Origin: Alphaproteobacteria bacterium
Lineage (GTDB): Bacteria > Pseudomonadota > Alphaproteobacteria > CACIAM-22H2
DNA length: 64,000 nt
Assembly: GCA_016124335.1 (NCBI GenBank)
Contig: WGNX01000005.1
Span: 248,001 to 312,000 of the forward strand
Direction of reading: 5' to 3'
In this document: positions 11,239 through 19,956 of the stretch, piece by piece
Layout of the letters: each line of letters opens with the position of its first letter
How positions within the stretch are numbered: the first letter of the stretch is position 1
Notes under the pieces: generated by a model
Databases searched by the model: none
The model's input: only the letters and a program-made list of their open reading frames with translations
What the model was told of the DNA's origin: nothing
Position numbers and translations under genes: made by a program

Positions 11239-12222
11239 ATGGCCGCGACGAAAGCCGCTACCGCCAAACGCCCAAGCCGATCCGGCGCCGACGCCGGGCG
11301 AATCTACGGCGCGCTGCGCCGGATACGGCGCGCGGAAGAAGAAATTGCGCGAATCTATCCGACGGACAAGATCAAGAGCCCGGTCCACCTGTCGATCGGG
11401 CAGGAAGCGATCGCCGTCGGCGTTTGCGACCCGCTCGAGCCGCGCGATGCGGTGTCCGGCACGTATCGTGGTCACGCGACCTATCTCGCCAAAGGTGGTT
11501 CGTTGCCGGCGATGATGGCCGAGCTGTTCGGCAAGGACACCGGCTGCGCGCGCGGCAAGGGCGGGTCGATGCATCTCATCGACATGAAAGCGAACGTGTT
11601 GGGCACGTCCGCCGTCGTCGGCACGACGGTGCCTGTCGCGGTCGGTTTCGCGATGGCGCAGAAGATGCTGGGTACGGGGGCGGTCGTCGCCTGTTTCATG
11701 GGGGACGGCGCGACCGAGGAAGGCTGCTTCCCGGAGAGCCTGAACTTCGCGGCACTCCATAAGCTTCCCGTGATCTTCGTTTGCGAGAATAACGGTTTTG
11801 CGATTCACGAACCGATCGCCAAGCGTCAGGCGACGGACAGGCTTTGCGCGCGCGTAGCCACATATGGGATTCCGACGAAGCGCTTTGTCGATTCCGACAC
11901 GCGTGCCATCCGTTCGCATGTTGCTGCGGCCTTGCCGAAGATGCGCAAGGGCGGCGGCCCGATCTTCATCGAATGCATGACCTGGCGCTGGCGCGAGCAT
12001 GTCGGGCCGGGCGAGGACTATGACGCCGGCTTCCGCAGCATTTCGACGCTGAAGAAGTGGCAGAAGAAGGACCCGGTCGAAATCGCGGCAAAGGCGCTCA
12101 CCAGAGCGGCGCGCGCGGAAATCGACGCCGCCGTCGAGGCGGAAATCGCCGCCGCGGTGAGGTTCGCCGAAGAGTCGCCGTTCCCGCCGGTCGAGGAGCT
12201 TTATACCGATGTCTTCGCCTAA
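11239..12222 (+). CDS. Thiamine-diphosphate-dependent E1-type enzyme, alpha subunit (sugar cluster)
   Basis: 327 residues related to pyruvate/2-oxo-acid dehydrogenase E1 alpha. The ThDP-magnesium motif is GDGATEEG (155-162) to NN (184-185), and YRGHATYLAKGG (77-88) is the usual entry loop. The typical GHSxxDP loop is replaced by WRWREHVGPGEDYD. No lipoyl E2 or E3 gene is nearby, and the next genes make sugar nucleotides. It therefore probably decarboxylates a 2-oxo acid and donates the two-carbon unit to a sugar rather than feeding the TCA cycle. E1-like AviB1/AviB2 in avilamycin biosynthesis are a known precedent. The start of the beta gene overlaps it by 14 bases. Confidence 0.8.
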   Translation: MAATKAATAKRPSRSGADAGRIYGALRRIRRAEEEIARIYPTDKIKSPVHLSIGQEAIAVGVCDPLEPRDAVSGTYRGHATYLAKGGSLPAMMAELFGKDTGCARGKGGSMHLIDMKANVLGTSAVVGTTVPVAVGFAMAQKMLGTGAVVACFMGDGATEEGCFPESLNFAALHKLPVIFVCENNGFAIHEPIAKRQATDRLCARVATYGIPTKRFVDSDTRAIRSHVAAALPKMRKGGGPIFIECMTWRWREHVGPGEDYDAGFRSISTLKKWQKKDPVEIAAKALTRAARAEIDAAVEAEIAAAVRFAEESPFPPVEELYTDVFA

Positions 12223-13303
12223 CCTCGTCTGGCCGGGCCGCGCCGAGGAAGGCCGGCGCGTGTTGCGCTATGTCGACGCGCTGTCGGAATCCGTCGCGCT
12301 GGAGATGGCGCGCGATCCCAAGGTGTTCCTGTTCGGGCTCGACGTCGACGATCACAAGTCGATCCAGGGCTCGACCCGTGGCCTGCTCGAGAAATTCGGG
12401 GCGGGCCGGGTTTTCACGACGCCCCTCTCGGAAGACGCGATGACGGGCGTGGCGATCGGCGCGGCGATGGCCGGCATGCGCCCGATCCATGTGCATATCC
12501 GCATGGATTTCCTGATGCTGTGCATGAACCAGCTCGTCAATATCGCGGCCAAGGCCCGCTACATGTACGGCGGGCAGGTCAAGGTACCGCTGGTCGTGCG
12601 CACGATCATCGGAAAATCATGGGGGCAGGGCGCGCAGCACAGCCAGGGCCTCCATTCGATGTTCATGCATGTGCCTGGCCTGAAGGTCTGCGCGCCGTCG
12701 AACGCGCACGATGCGAAAGGGGCGCTTGCCGCGGCAATCCGCGACGACAATCCGGTCGTCTTCGTCGAACACCGCCTGCTCTACGCGACCGAGGCTTTCG
12801 TCGCCGAAGGTGCCTATGTCGTGCCGCCGGGCCGCTCGCGCGTGTGCCGCTGGGGCCGCGACGTCACGGTCGTCGGTATTTCCAACATGGTCGTCGAGGC
12901 TCTTCGCGCGGCCGAGCTTCTCAAGGAAGTGGGCGTCTCGGCCGAGGTCATCGATCCGATCTGGCTAGCCCCGCTCGACAGCGACACGATCATCGACAGC
13001 GTTCGCCGGACGCGCAAGCTCCTGATCGTCGACAATGGCTGGAACATGTGCGGTGCCGGAGCCGAGATCGCGGCGCGCGTTGCCGAAGCGTGCGCGGCCG
13101 ATGGACCGGTCGCGATCCGTCGCATGGGATTTGCGCCCACACCGTGCCCGCCTTCACCGATTCTCGAAAATGCCTTCTACCCGAATCCGGCGACGATCGC
13201 TGCGGAAGCATTTGCGCTCGCGCGCCCGGGTACGGCGCCGTGGGCACCGGATCCGTCGAGCGCAAAGCTCGCCTACCAGATGCAGTTCAAGGGCCCGTTC
13301 TGA
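12209..13303 (+). CDS. Thiamine-diphosphate-dependent E1-type enzyme, beta subunit (sugar cluster)
   Basis: 364 residues, the partner of the preceding alpha subunit. It shows TPLSEDAMTGVAIGAAMAG with the ThDP-activating glutamate (E75), and AQHSQGLHSMF with the E1 beta catalytic-site histidine (H144). PGLKVCAPSNAHDAKGAL and VVFVEHRLLY are also family segments. The C-terminal transketolase domain follows (about 200-330). The alpha/beta overlap points to a stoichiometric heterotetramer. It is immediately followed by the ColD-like dehydratase, whose start codon meets its stop, so the three are one translational unit. Confidence 0.8.
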   Translation: MSSPNLVWPGRAEEGRRVLRYVDALSESVALEMARDPKVFLFGLDVDDHKSIQGSTRGLLEKFGAGRVFTTPLSEDAMTGVAIGAAMAGMRPIHVHIRMDFLMLCMNQLVNIAAKARYMYGGQVKVPLVVRTIIGKSWGQGAQHSQGLHSMFMHVPGLKVCAPSNAHDAKGALAAAIRDDNPVVFVEHRLLYATEAFVAEGAYVVPPGRSRVCRWGRDVTVVGISNMVVEALRAAELLKEVGVSAEVIDPIWLAPLDSDTIIDSVRRTRKLLIVDNGWNMCGAGAEIAARVAEACAADGPVAIRRMGFAPTPCPPSPILENAFYPNPATIAAEAFALARPGTAPWAPDPSSAKLAYQMQFKGPF

Positions 13304-14478
13304 TGTTTTATGAGCTTGCCGCCCCGTCCTGGGGCCAGGAAGAAATCGACGCGCTGCAGGCGGTCATCGCATCGGGTCGCTTCACGATGGGCGAGCGGGT
13401 CGCCGCGATGGAGGCTGCCTTCGCGGCCTACCACGGCAAGAAGCACGGCGTGATGGTGAATTCCGGTTCGTCCGCGAACCTGATTTCGATTGCGGCGCTC
13501 GCCTATCACTCATCTCGGCCGCTTGCGCGCGGCGACGAAGTGATCGTGCCCGCGATCTCGTGGAGCACGACCTATCATCCGCTTCAGCAATACGGGCTGC
13601 GTTGCAGGTTCGTCGATGTCGATCTCGATACGCTCAACATGGATGTCGCAAAGCTCGAGCAGGCGCTGACGCCGAAGACGAAGGCGCTCCTTGCCGTCTC
13701 GATCCTCGGAAATCCGGCGCGTCTGGACGAAATGCGGGCCTTCTGCGACCGGCACGGATTGTGGTTCATCGAGGACAACTGCGAATCGATGGACGCGGAA
13801 CTGCCGTCGGGGCGCAAGGCCGGTACGCTCGGCGATCTCAACACGTTCAGTTTCTTTTTCTCGCACCACATCTCGACGATGGAAGGCGGGATGGTGCTGA
13901 CCGACGATCTCGAGCTTTTTCATCTGCTGAAATGCATGCGCGCTCATGGCTGGACGCGCGACATCCCTTCCGATTCGCCGCTCTACAAGCGCACTTCAAG
14001 TGACCATTTCGAAGCGTACCGCTTCCTATTCCCCGGCTACAACGTGCGGCCGCTGGAAATGGAGGCTGCCGTCGGTCTCGAGCAGCTCAAGAAATTGCCG
14101 GCAATGACGGCGGCCCGACGCAAGAATCTCGCGCTGTTCCAGAAGCTGTTTGCGGGTGACGAGAATTTCCTGATCCAGAAAGAACACGGGAAGAGCTCGT
14201 CATTCTGCTTCACGATGATTCTCAACCCGAAAAAAGCACTGGATCGCGAAAAGATCTTCGCGGCGCTCAAGAAGGCCGACATCGGCTTCCGGATCATCAC
14301 CGGCGGCTGCTTCCTGCGCCACGATACGATCAAGTATTACGACTACGATGTCGTCGGGAACGGTGTCCCGAATGCCGAACTCGCGCATGATCGCGGCTTC
14401 TTCGTAGGAAACCATCCGCACGACCTGACGGCGCAGATTGAAAAACTGCGCAGCGTACTCGACGAAGCGTTACGCTAA
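13303..14478 (+). CDS. ColD/RfbH-like PLP-dependent NDP-4-keto-6-deoxysugar 3-dehydratase
   Basis: 391 residues, DegT/DnrJ/EryC1 fold. The PLP lysine is replaced by histidine: SFFFSHHISTMEGG has H188 where the ordinary DegT enzyme in this window (24329-25456) has SFYATKNVTCGEGG with K178. From memory, E. coli ColD also uses His188 to remove the C3 hydroxyl of GDP-4-keto-6-deoxymannose. The four clustered iron-sulfur cysteines of RfbH/E1 are not evident, so ColD chemistry is favoured. The ATG begins at the last base of the E1 beta stop. It probably supplies a 4-keto-3,6-dideoxy sugar to the E1 pair. The nucleotide (GDP or CDP) is uncertain. Confidence 0.8.
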   Translation: MFYELAAPSWGQEEIDALQAVIASGRFTMGERVAAMEAAFAAYHGKKHGVMVNSGSSANLISIAALAYHSSRPLARGDEVIVPAISWSTTYHPLQQYGLRCRFVDVDLDTLNMDVAKLEQALTPKTKALLAVSILGNPARLDEMRAFCDRHGLWFIEDNCESMDAELPSGRKAGTLGDLNTFSFFFSHHISTMEGGMVLTDDLELFHLLKCMRAHGWTRDIPSDSPLYKRTSSDHFEAYRFLFPGYNVRPLEMEAAVGLEQLKKLPAMTAARRKNLALFQKLFAGDENFLIQKEHGKSSSFCFTMILNPKKALDREKIFAALKKADIGFRIITGGCFLRHDTIKYYDYDVVGNGVPNAELAHDRGFFVGNHPHDLTAQIEKLRSVLDEALR

Positions 14479-14482
14479 GCGC

Positions 14483-15523
14483 CTAGTCGGAAAGATCGGG
14501 CTCGTATACGACGATCCGGCTGCCGTCGGCGGCGGCCTTGACGTCGACCTCGGTCAGGTCTTTGAGCCGTTCGCGGATCGCCTGCTGTTTCTCCGGTGGT
14601 GCCACAAAGGCGACGAAGCCGCCGCCGCCGGCCCCCAGAAGCTTTCCGCCGACGGCCCCTGCCTCCATTCCCGCCTCGTAGATCTGGTCGATCACCGAAG
14701 TCGAGACGCCCTCGGCAAGTTCCTTCTTGAGCCGCCATGCGTCGTGCATGAGTGCGCCAAGCTCGATCATCGGGCGCGCCGGGCTTGCGATGATCGCCTC
14801 GGCCTCGTCGACCATCTCCCGCATGCGGTGAAGGTTCTTCTCCTTGGCGCCCATATTGGCGATCTGCTTGCTTGCGACCGTCAGGGCGAATCTCGACAGG
14901 CCTGTGAAGAACAGCATCAGATTGCCTTCGAGTTCCTCACGCCGTGCGCGGGTCAGGATCAGCGGCTTGACCGAAAACGTGCCGTCGGTTCGGAAATCGA
15001 TGCGGTTGAGGCCGCCGAATGCCGCCCAGACCTGGTCCTGGCTGCCGACTGGCTCGCGGATGACGTGCTGCTCGATTCGGATCGCCTCCTCGGCGAGCTT
15101 CTGCTTCGAGATCATCTGGCCGCGAAGCGCATAAAGCGCATTGAGAAGACCGACCGTGAACGCCGAAGACGAGCCAAGGCCCGAGCGAGCGGGAAGGTCG
15201 CCGTCGTGGTGAATCTCTAGGCCGCGTCGTTCCTTCTGGTCCAGAAGCACGGCACGAACCGCCGGATGCTCGATTTCGAGAAGGTCATTCACCAGTTCGA
15301 TCCGCGACCAGACGACGCGGTATCGGTGCTCGAAGAATGGTGGAAGCCGGCGCAGCGAGATATTGCAGTATTTGTCGATGGCCATGCCGATGACGGCGCC
15401 ACCATGTTGCAGATACCATTTCGGATAATCGGTTCCGCCGCCGAAGAACGACAGGCGATATGGGGTGCGGGAAATGATCACGGTGCCGCTTTCTCCCTCA
15501 CAGGCGCGAATCGAGACGATCAA
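14483..15523 (-). CDS. GHMP kinase, D-glycero-D-manno-heptose 7-phosphate kinase-like (HddA)
   Basis: 346 residues. The N-terminal part SRTPYRLSFFGGGTDYPKWY is characteristic of the HddA/dehydrogenase-linked GHMP kinases. The ATP motif is ARSGLGSSSAF and the third motif GGKLLGAGGGGF. HddA phosphorylates heptose 7-phosphate at C1 on the way to GDP-D-glycero-alpha-D-manno-heptose. The other enzymes of that route (GmhA, GmhB, HddC) are not in the window. It is convergent with the ColD-like gene (4 bases apart) and divergent from the SDR gene at 15600. Confidence 0.8.
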   Translation of the reverse strand: MIVSIRACEGESGTVIISRTPYRLSFFGGGTDYPKWYLQHGGAVIGMAIDKYCNISLRRLPPFFEHRYRVVWSRIELVNDLLEIEHPAVRAVLLDQKERRGLEIHHDGDLPARSGLGSSSAFTVGLLNALYALRGQMISKQKLAEEAIRIEQHVIREPVGSQDQVWAAFGGLNRIDFRTDGTFSVKPLILTRARREELEGNLMLFFTGLSRFALTVASKQIANMGAKEKNLHRMREMVDEAEAIIASPARPMIELGALMHDAWRLKKELAEGVSTSVIDQIYEAGMEAGAVGGKLLGAGGGGFVAFVAPPEKQQAIRERLKDLTEVDVKAAADGSRIVVYEPDLSD

Positions 15524-15599
15524 TTGCCACGACGAGAAATATCACCTATATCAGTCGCTTACCAGTTTCGAGACGGACGGTTGTGGGGGAACGGGAGCG

Positions 15600-16544
15600 A
15601 TGGCTGCAAAGACGCGCATTCTGATGACCGGTGGCGCCGGCTATCTGGGTTCGACGATGACCCCGGCCCTGCTCGACGCCGGCTATGCCGTTACTGTGTT
15701 GGATAACTTCATGTTCCGTCAGATGACGCTCGCGCATGTCTGCGTGCATCCGGATTTCGACATCGTTCGCGGCGATGCGCGCGATGAATCGGTCCTGAAG
15801 CCGCTTGTGGCAAAAGCCGATGTCGTGATCCCGCTCGCGGCTCTCGTCGGCGCCCCCCTTTGCAATGCCGACAAGATCGGTGCCGAGACGATCAACCGCG
15901 AAGCCGTGGTCACGGTCCTGAAGATGCTCTCGAAGGACCAGCGCGTGCTGATGCCCGTGACGAATTCCGGCTACGGCGTGGGCGAGAAGGGCAAGGAGTG
16001 CACCGAAGAGACGCCGTTGCGGCCGATCTCGCTCTACGGGCGCACGAAAGTCGAAGCCGAAGAAGCGGTACTGTCGCGCGGAAATTCCATTTCATTCCGC
16101 CTCGCGACGGTTTTCGGCATGAGCCCGCGCATGCGGATCGACCTGCTCGTCAACGATTTCGTCCATCGTGCCGTCACCGATCGTGCCGTCGTTCTGTTCG
16201 AGCCGCATTTCAAGCGCAACTACGTCCACGTCCGCGACGTGGCGAACGCGTTCCTGCATGGACTTTCGAAATTCGAATCGATGAAGGACCGGCCCTACAA
16301 CGTAGGTCTTTCGGACGCGAATCTGTCGAAGTTCGAGCTTTGCGAGCGGATCGCCAAGCACGTGCCGGGCTTCGTGTTCATGGAGGCGCCGATCGGCGAG
16401 GATCCGGACAAGCGGGACTACATCGTCTCGAATGCGCGCATCGAGGCGACCGGGTTCAAGCCGAAGCACTCGCTCGACTCCGGGATCGCGGAACTGATCA
16501 AGGGATTCCGGATGATCCGGAATTCGGTCTACGGAAACGTATGA
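15600..16544 (+). CDS. NAD-dependent epimerase/dehydratase or reductase (extended SDR), sugar nucleotide
   Basis: 314 residues from the ATG at 15600; upstream in-frame codons look non-coding. The Rossmann motif is TGGAGYLGS and the catalytic pair is YGRTK (Y-x3-K), preceded by NSGYG. The segment KRNYVHVRDVANAFLHGL is typical of NDP-sugar SDRs. It is shorter than a 4,6-dehydratase and lacks the S-T-DEVFG signature found in RfbB here. An epimerase or reductase is therefore likelier, for instance of a 4-keto or side-chain ketone. Its stop overlaps the rfbC start in an ATGA. Confidence 0.75.
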   Translation: MAAKTRILMTGGAGYLGSTMTPALLDAGYAVTVLDNFMFRQMTLAHVCVHPDFDIVRGDARDESVLKPLVAKADVVIPLAALVGAPLCNADKIGAETINREAVVTVLKMLSKDQRVLMPVTNSGYGVGEKGKECTEETPLRPISLYGRTKVEAEEAVLSRGNSISFRLATVFGMSPRMRIDLLVNDFVHRAVTDRAVVLFEPHFKRNYVHVRDVANAFLHGLSKFESMKDRPYNVGLSDANLSKFELCERIAKHVPGFVFMEAPIGEDPDKRDYIVSNARIEATGFKPKHSLDSGIAELIKGFRMIRNSVYGNV

Positions 16545-17083
16545 ACGTCGTCGACCTGCCGCTTCCGGGGCTCAAGCTGATCGAGCCGAAAGTCTTTGGC
16601 GACGCGCGCGGCCAATTTCTTGAAACCTGGAATGCCGAACGCTATGCGGCGGCAGGCATTCCAGGCCCGTTCATTCAAGACAACCTCTCGCGATCCCGTC
16701 GCAATACGATGCGCGGCCTGCACTGGCAAAATCCGAATGCGCAAGGAAAGCTCGTTTCGGTTGTCGCCGGCACCGTATGGGATGCGGTCGTCGACATAAG
16801 GCGGGCAAGCCCCACTTTCGGGAAATGGTACGGAGTGGAATTGACCGCCGAGAATCGCCGGCAACTCTGGGTGCCGGCCGGGTTTGCGCATGGGTTCGCC
16901 GTCTTGAGCGATTTCGCCGATTTCGCCTACAAGGTGACCGGACCGTACAGTCCGAAGGACGAGCATGTATTGCGTTGGGACGACCCTGCGATCGGCATCG
17001 ACTGGAAGATCGATCGGGCGGACGCGATATTGTCGCCGCGCGATGCGTCGGCGCCGGGATTTTCCGAAATCGCAGCCGTGTAG
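16541..17083 (+). CDS. rfbC: dTDP-4-dehydrorhamnose 3,5-epimerase
   Basis: 180 residues, normal for RfbC/RmlC. The cupin has the catalytic histidine in MRGLHWQ (H61), VVDIRRASPTFGKW, and the C-terminal FAYKVTGPYSPKDE tyrosine region. It converts dTDP-4-keto-6-deoxyglucose to the L-lyxo form. The ATG overlaps the stop of the SDR gene. It is the first of four contiguous rhamnose genes, in order C-A-B-D. Confidence 0.95.
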   Translation: MNVVDLPLPGLKLIEPKVFGDARGQFLETWNAERYAAAGIPGPFIQDNLSRSRRNTMRGLHWQNPNAQGKLVSVVAGTVWDAVVDIRRASPTFGKWYGVELTAENRRQLWVPAGFAHGFAVLSDFADFAYKVTGPYSPKDEHVLRWDDPAIGIDWKIDRADAILSPRDASAPGFSEIAAV

Positions 17084-17116
17084 CGACCCGAACCGGAACC
17101 GGATAGGCTGCGCGCG

Positions 17117-17998
17117 ATGAGCGAGAGATTGGGCATTGTTCTGGCCGGCGGCGCAGGTACGCGACTGCACCCGGCTACTCTTGCGACATCCAAGCAGCTC
17201 CTGCCCGTCTACGACAAGCCGATGGTCTATTACCCGCTGACCACGCTGATGTTGGCGGGAATCCGGCGAATTCTGCTGATTTCGACGCCGGTCGACCTTC
17301 CCGGCTTCCGTCGGCTTCTCGGCGACGGTCGTGGCTGGGGCATTGAAATTACGTATGCCGAACAGCCGAAACCGGACGGAATCGCTCAGTCGCTTGTCAT
17401 TGCCGAGCGGTTTCTCGAGGGCCGCCCGAGCGCGCTGATACTTGGCGACAATCTGTTCCATGGCGAAGGGCTGTCGCGTCGCCTCCAGGCCGCCAGCGTC
17501 GCATCAGGTCCAGGCGCAACCGTGTTTGCCTATACGGTTTCCGACCCGGAACGTTACGGCGTGCTCGAAATCGGTGCGGACGGTCGACCGACGGCGATCA
17601 TCGAGAAGCCGACGGCGCCACGTTCAGACCTTGCGGTGACCGGTCTCTATTTTTACGACTCCGATGCACCGCGCCGTGCGCGGACGCTCAAGCCCAGCGC
17701 GCGCGGCGAACTGGAAATCACCGATCTCAATCGCACCTACCTTGCCGACGGGACGCTGAAGGTGGAAACACTGCGGCGCGGCAACGCGTGGCTCGATACC
17801 GGCACGCAGGACTCGCTCCTTGATGCGTCGAACTTCATAGCCGCAGTTGAACGCCGCCAGGGTCTGAAAATCGGCTGCCCGGAGGAAGTGGCGTGGCGTC
17901 AGGGGTGGATCGACGATGCGGCGCTTGCAAGGCTTGCCGAACCGCTTCGGAAGAGCGGTTATGGCGAATATCTCCTGCGACTGGTCGGCAGGCGCTAG
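17117..17998 (+). CDS. rfbA: Glucose-1-phosphate thymidylyltransferase
   Basis: 293 residues. It activates glucose 1-phosphate with dTTP. The nucleotide-binding start is GIVLAGGAGTRLHPAT and TSKQLLPVYDKPMVYYPL follows. LILGDNLFHGEGL holds the metal-binding aspartate, and NAWLDTGTQDSLLDASNF is the usual C-terminal segment. It lies 33 bases after rfbC and 3 bases before rfbB. Confidence 0.96.
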   Translation: MSERLGIVLAGGAGTRLHPATLATSKQLLPVYDKPMVYYPLTTLMLAGIRRILLISTPVDLPGFRRLLGDGRGWGIEITYAEQPKPDGIAQSLVIAERFLEGRPSALILGDNLFHGEGLSRRLQAASVASGPGATVFAYTVSDPERYGVLEIGADGRPTAIIEKPTAPRSDLAVTGLYFYDSDAPRRARTLKPSARGELEITDLNRTYLADGTLKVETLRRGNAWLDTGTQDSLLDASNFIAAVERRQGLKIGCPEEVAWRQGWIDDAALARLAEPLRKSGYGEYLLRLVGRR

Positions 17999-18001
17999 AC
18001 C

Positions 18002-19060
18002 GTGCGCACGATCCTCGTCACCGGTGGCTGTGGATTTATCGGCTCGGCCTTCGTGCGGCGTGTCGTCGGCGGAAATCTTGCGCGGATTGTCAATGTCGAC
18101 AAGCTGACCTATGCCGCCAATCCGGATGCGGTTGCCGGTGTGGCCTCCCGGCCCGGGTACGCGTTTGTCCAAGCCGATATCGGCGATCGTGCTGCGATGC
18201 GTGACATATTCGCGACCCATCGGCCGGATGCGATCGTCAATTTCGCCGCCGAAACACATGTCGACCGTTCGATCGACGGGCCGCTTGCTTTCGTCGAGAC
18301 GAACGTCGCCGCGACGGTGCGGCTCCTCGTCGAGACGCTCGACTTCTGGCGCAGCCTTCCGGAGGGCGCCCGCGCCGGCTTCCGCTTTCTGCATGTTTCG
18401 ACGGACGAAGTGTTCGGTGCCTTGGGCACGGACGACCCGCCATTCATCGAGTCGACGCCCTATGCGCCGAACTCGCCCTATGCAGCGACGAAGGCGGCAT
18501 CCGATCATCTCGTCCGCGCGTGGATGCACACATACGGCCTGCCGGCAATCGTCACGAACTGCTCGAACAACTATGGTCCGTGGCAGTTTCCCGAAAAGCT
18601 CATTCCGCTGATGATCGCACGAGCCACGGCCGGCGAGCGGCTTCCCGTATACGGCGCAGGAACGAACATCCGCGACTGGCTGCATGTTGACGATCATGCG
18701 GCGGGGCTCTGGCTCGCCCTCACGCGCGGCCGGCCGGGCGAGACATATGCGTTTGGCGGCGGAGCCGAGCGGCCGAACCTCGATGTCGTTCATTTGATTT
18801 GCGACCGGCTCGATGCGCGGCTTGGCGAGCTTTCAGGCAGCCCGCGCCGCGCACTCGTCGAATTCGTCGTCGATCGGCCCGGCCACGACTTTCGCTATGC
18901 CATCGACGCGACGAAGGCACGCACGGAGCTTGCGTGGACGCCGGCGCACGACTTCGAAGATGGTCTATCCGGAACGATAGATTGGTATCTTGACCACAGC
19001 GACTGGGTTGAAGCGATCCGTCGTCGGCGCTATGCGCTGGGGCGTCTCGGGACGGGTTAG
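18002..19060 (+). CDS. rfbB: dTDP-glucose 4,6-dehydratase
   Basis: 352 residues from a GTG start. It makes dTDP-4-keto-6-deoxyglucose with bound NAD. The motifs are TGGCGFIGS (NAD), STDEVFGALG (catalytic Asp-Glu), YAATKAASDH (Y-x3-K) and NCSNNYGPWQFPEKLIPL. It is full length and follows rfbA directly. Confidence 0.96.
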   Translation: MRTILVTGGCGFIGSAFVRRVVGGNLARIVNVDKLTYAANPDAVAGVASRPGYAFVQADIGDRAAMRDIFATHRPDAIVNFAAETHVDRSIDGPLAFVETNVAATVRLLVETLDFWRSLPEGARAGFRFLHVSTDEVFGALGTDDPPFIESTPYAPNSPYAATKAASDHLVRAWMHTYGLPAIVTNCSNNYGPWQFPEKLIPLMIARATAGERLPVYGAGTNIRDWLHVDDHAAGLWLALTRGRPGETYAFGGGAERPNLDVVHLICDRLDARLGELSGSPRRALVEFVVDRPGHDFRYAIDATKARTELAWTPAHDFEDGLSGTIDWYLDHSDWVEAIRRRRYALGRLGTG

Positions 19061-19068
19061 GCCGCTCG

Positions 19069-19956
19069 ATGCCGCTTGCTCTCGTATTTGGGGCGTCCGG
19101 CCAGATCGGGCGCGCGCTCTTGGAAGCAGCCCCGGCCGCCGGATGGCGTGTTCGTGCGCTTGCGCGTTCCGACGTCGATATTTTCGACGTCGGTGCCGTC
19201 GCGGCGGCGACGGCGGCGAATTCACCCGACGCGATCGTCAATGCCGCCGCCTATACCGCTGTCGATCGCGCGGAAACCGACGAGGCGCAGGCCATGCGCG
19301 TCAACGCAGAAGCTCCGGGGACGTTTGCCGCAGCCGCTGCGGCCGCAGAAATTCCATTCGTGCATCTGTCGACCGACTATGTCTTCGATGGCACGTCGCG
19401 CGTTCCGTACAAGGAAGCCGATCCCGTTGCACCGCTGAATGTCTATGGGCGGACGAAGCGTGCGGGCGAGATCGCTGCCTACCGGGCCGGCGGACGCTGC
19501 GTGATCCTTCGGACCTCCTGGGTTTTCGCGCCTTGGGGAAACAATTTCGTGCGGACGGTTCTGCGTCTGGCAAGAGAGCGGCCCGAATTGCGTATCGTCG
19601 ACGACCAGCGCGGCGCACCGACCGGTGCGGAGGATATCGCGAAGACGATTTTCAGAATTCTCGATCGGCTGTCGGGCGCGGATGTCGGCAACCGGACCGG
19701 TCTGTTCCACTATCAGGGACGGCCACCGACGACTTGGGCGGACTTTGCCGAAGCCGCGCTGGACGAAGCGGCGGCATTTGGTCATCCGCGGCCGAAACTT
19801 GTCCGGATCCCGACATCCGAATACCCGACACCGGCCAAACGCCCCGCGAACGGAATCTTGGATTGCGCACGCATAGCCCGAGACTTCGACGTCACGCCGC
19901 CGGATTGGCGTCCGGCACTGGCTCGCGCGGTACGCGGATTGCTCGAATCGCTCTAG
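19069..19956 (+). CDS. rfbD: dTDP-4-dehydrorhamnose reductase
   Basis: 295 residues. It performs the last step to dTDP-L-rhamnose, reducing the 4-keto group. It has GASGQIGRAL, VNAAAYTAVDRAE, STDYVFDG and VYGRTKRAGE (Y-x3-K). Its TAG shares the palindrome CTAG (19953-19956) with the stop codon of the convergent capD-like gene, so the two genes overlap by four bases. Confidence 0.95.
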   Translation: MPLALVFGASGQIGRALLEAAPAAGWRVRALARSDVDIFDVGAVAAATAANSPDAIVNAAAYTAVDRAETDEAQAMRVNAEAPGTFAAAAAAAEIPFVHLSTDYVFDGTSRVPYKEADPVAPLNVYGRTKRAGEIAAYRAGGRCVILRTSWVFAPWGNNFVRTVLRLARERPELRIVDDQRGAPTGAEDIAKTIFRILDRLSGADVGNRTGLFHYQGRPPTTWADFAEAALDEAAAFGHPRPKLVRIPTSEYPTPAKRPANGILDCARIARDFDVTPPDWRPALARAVRGLLESL

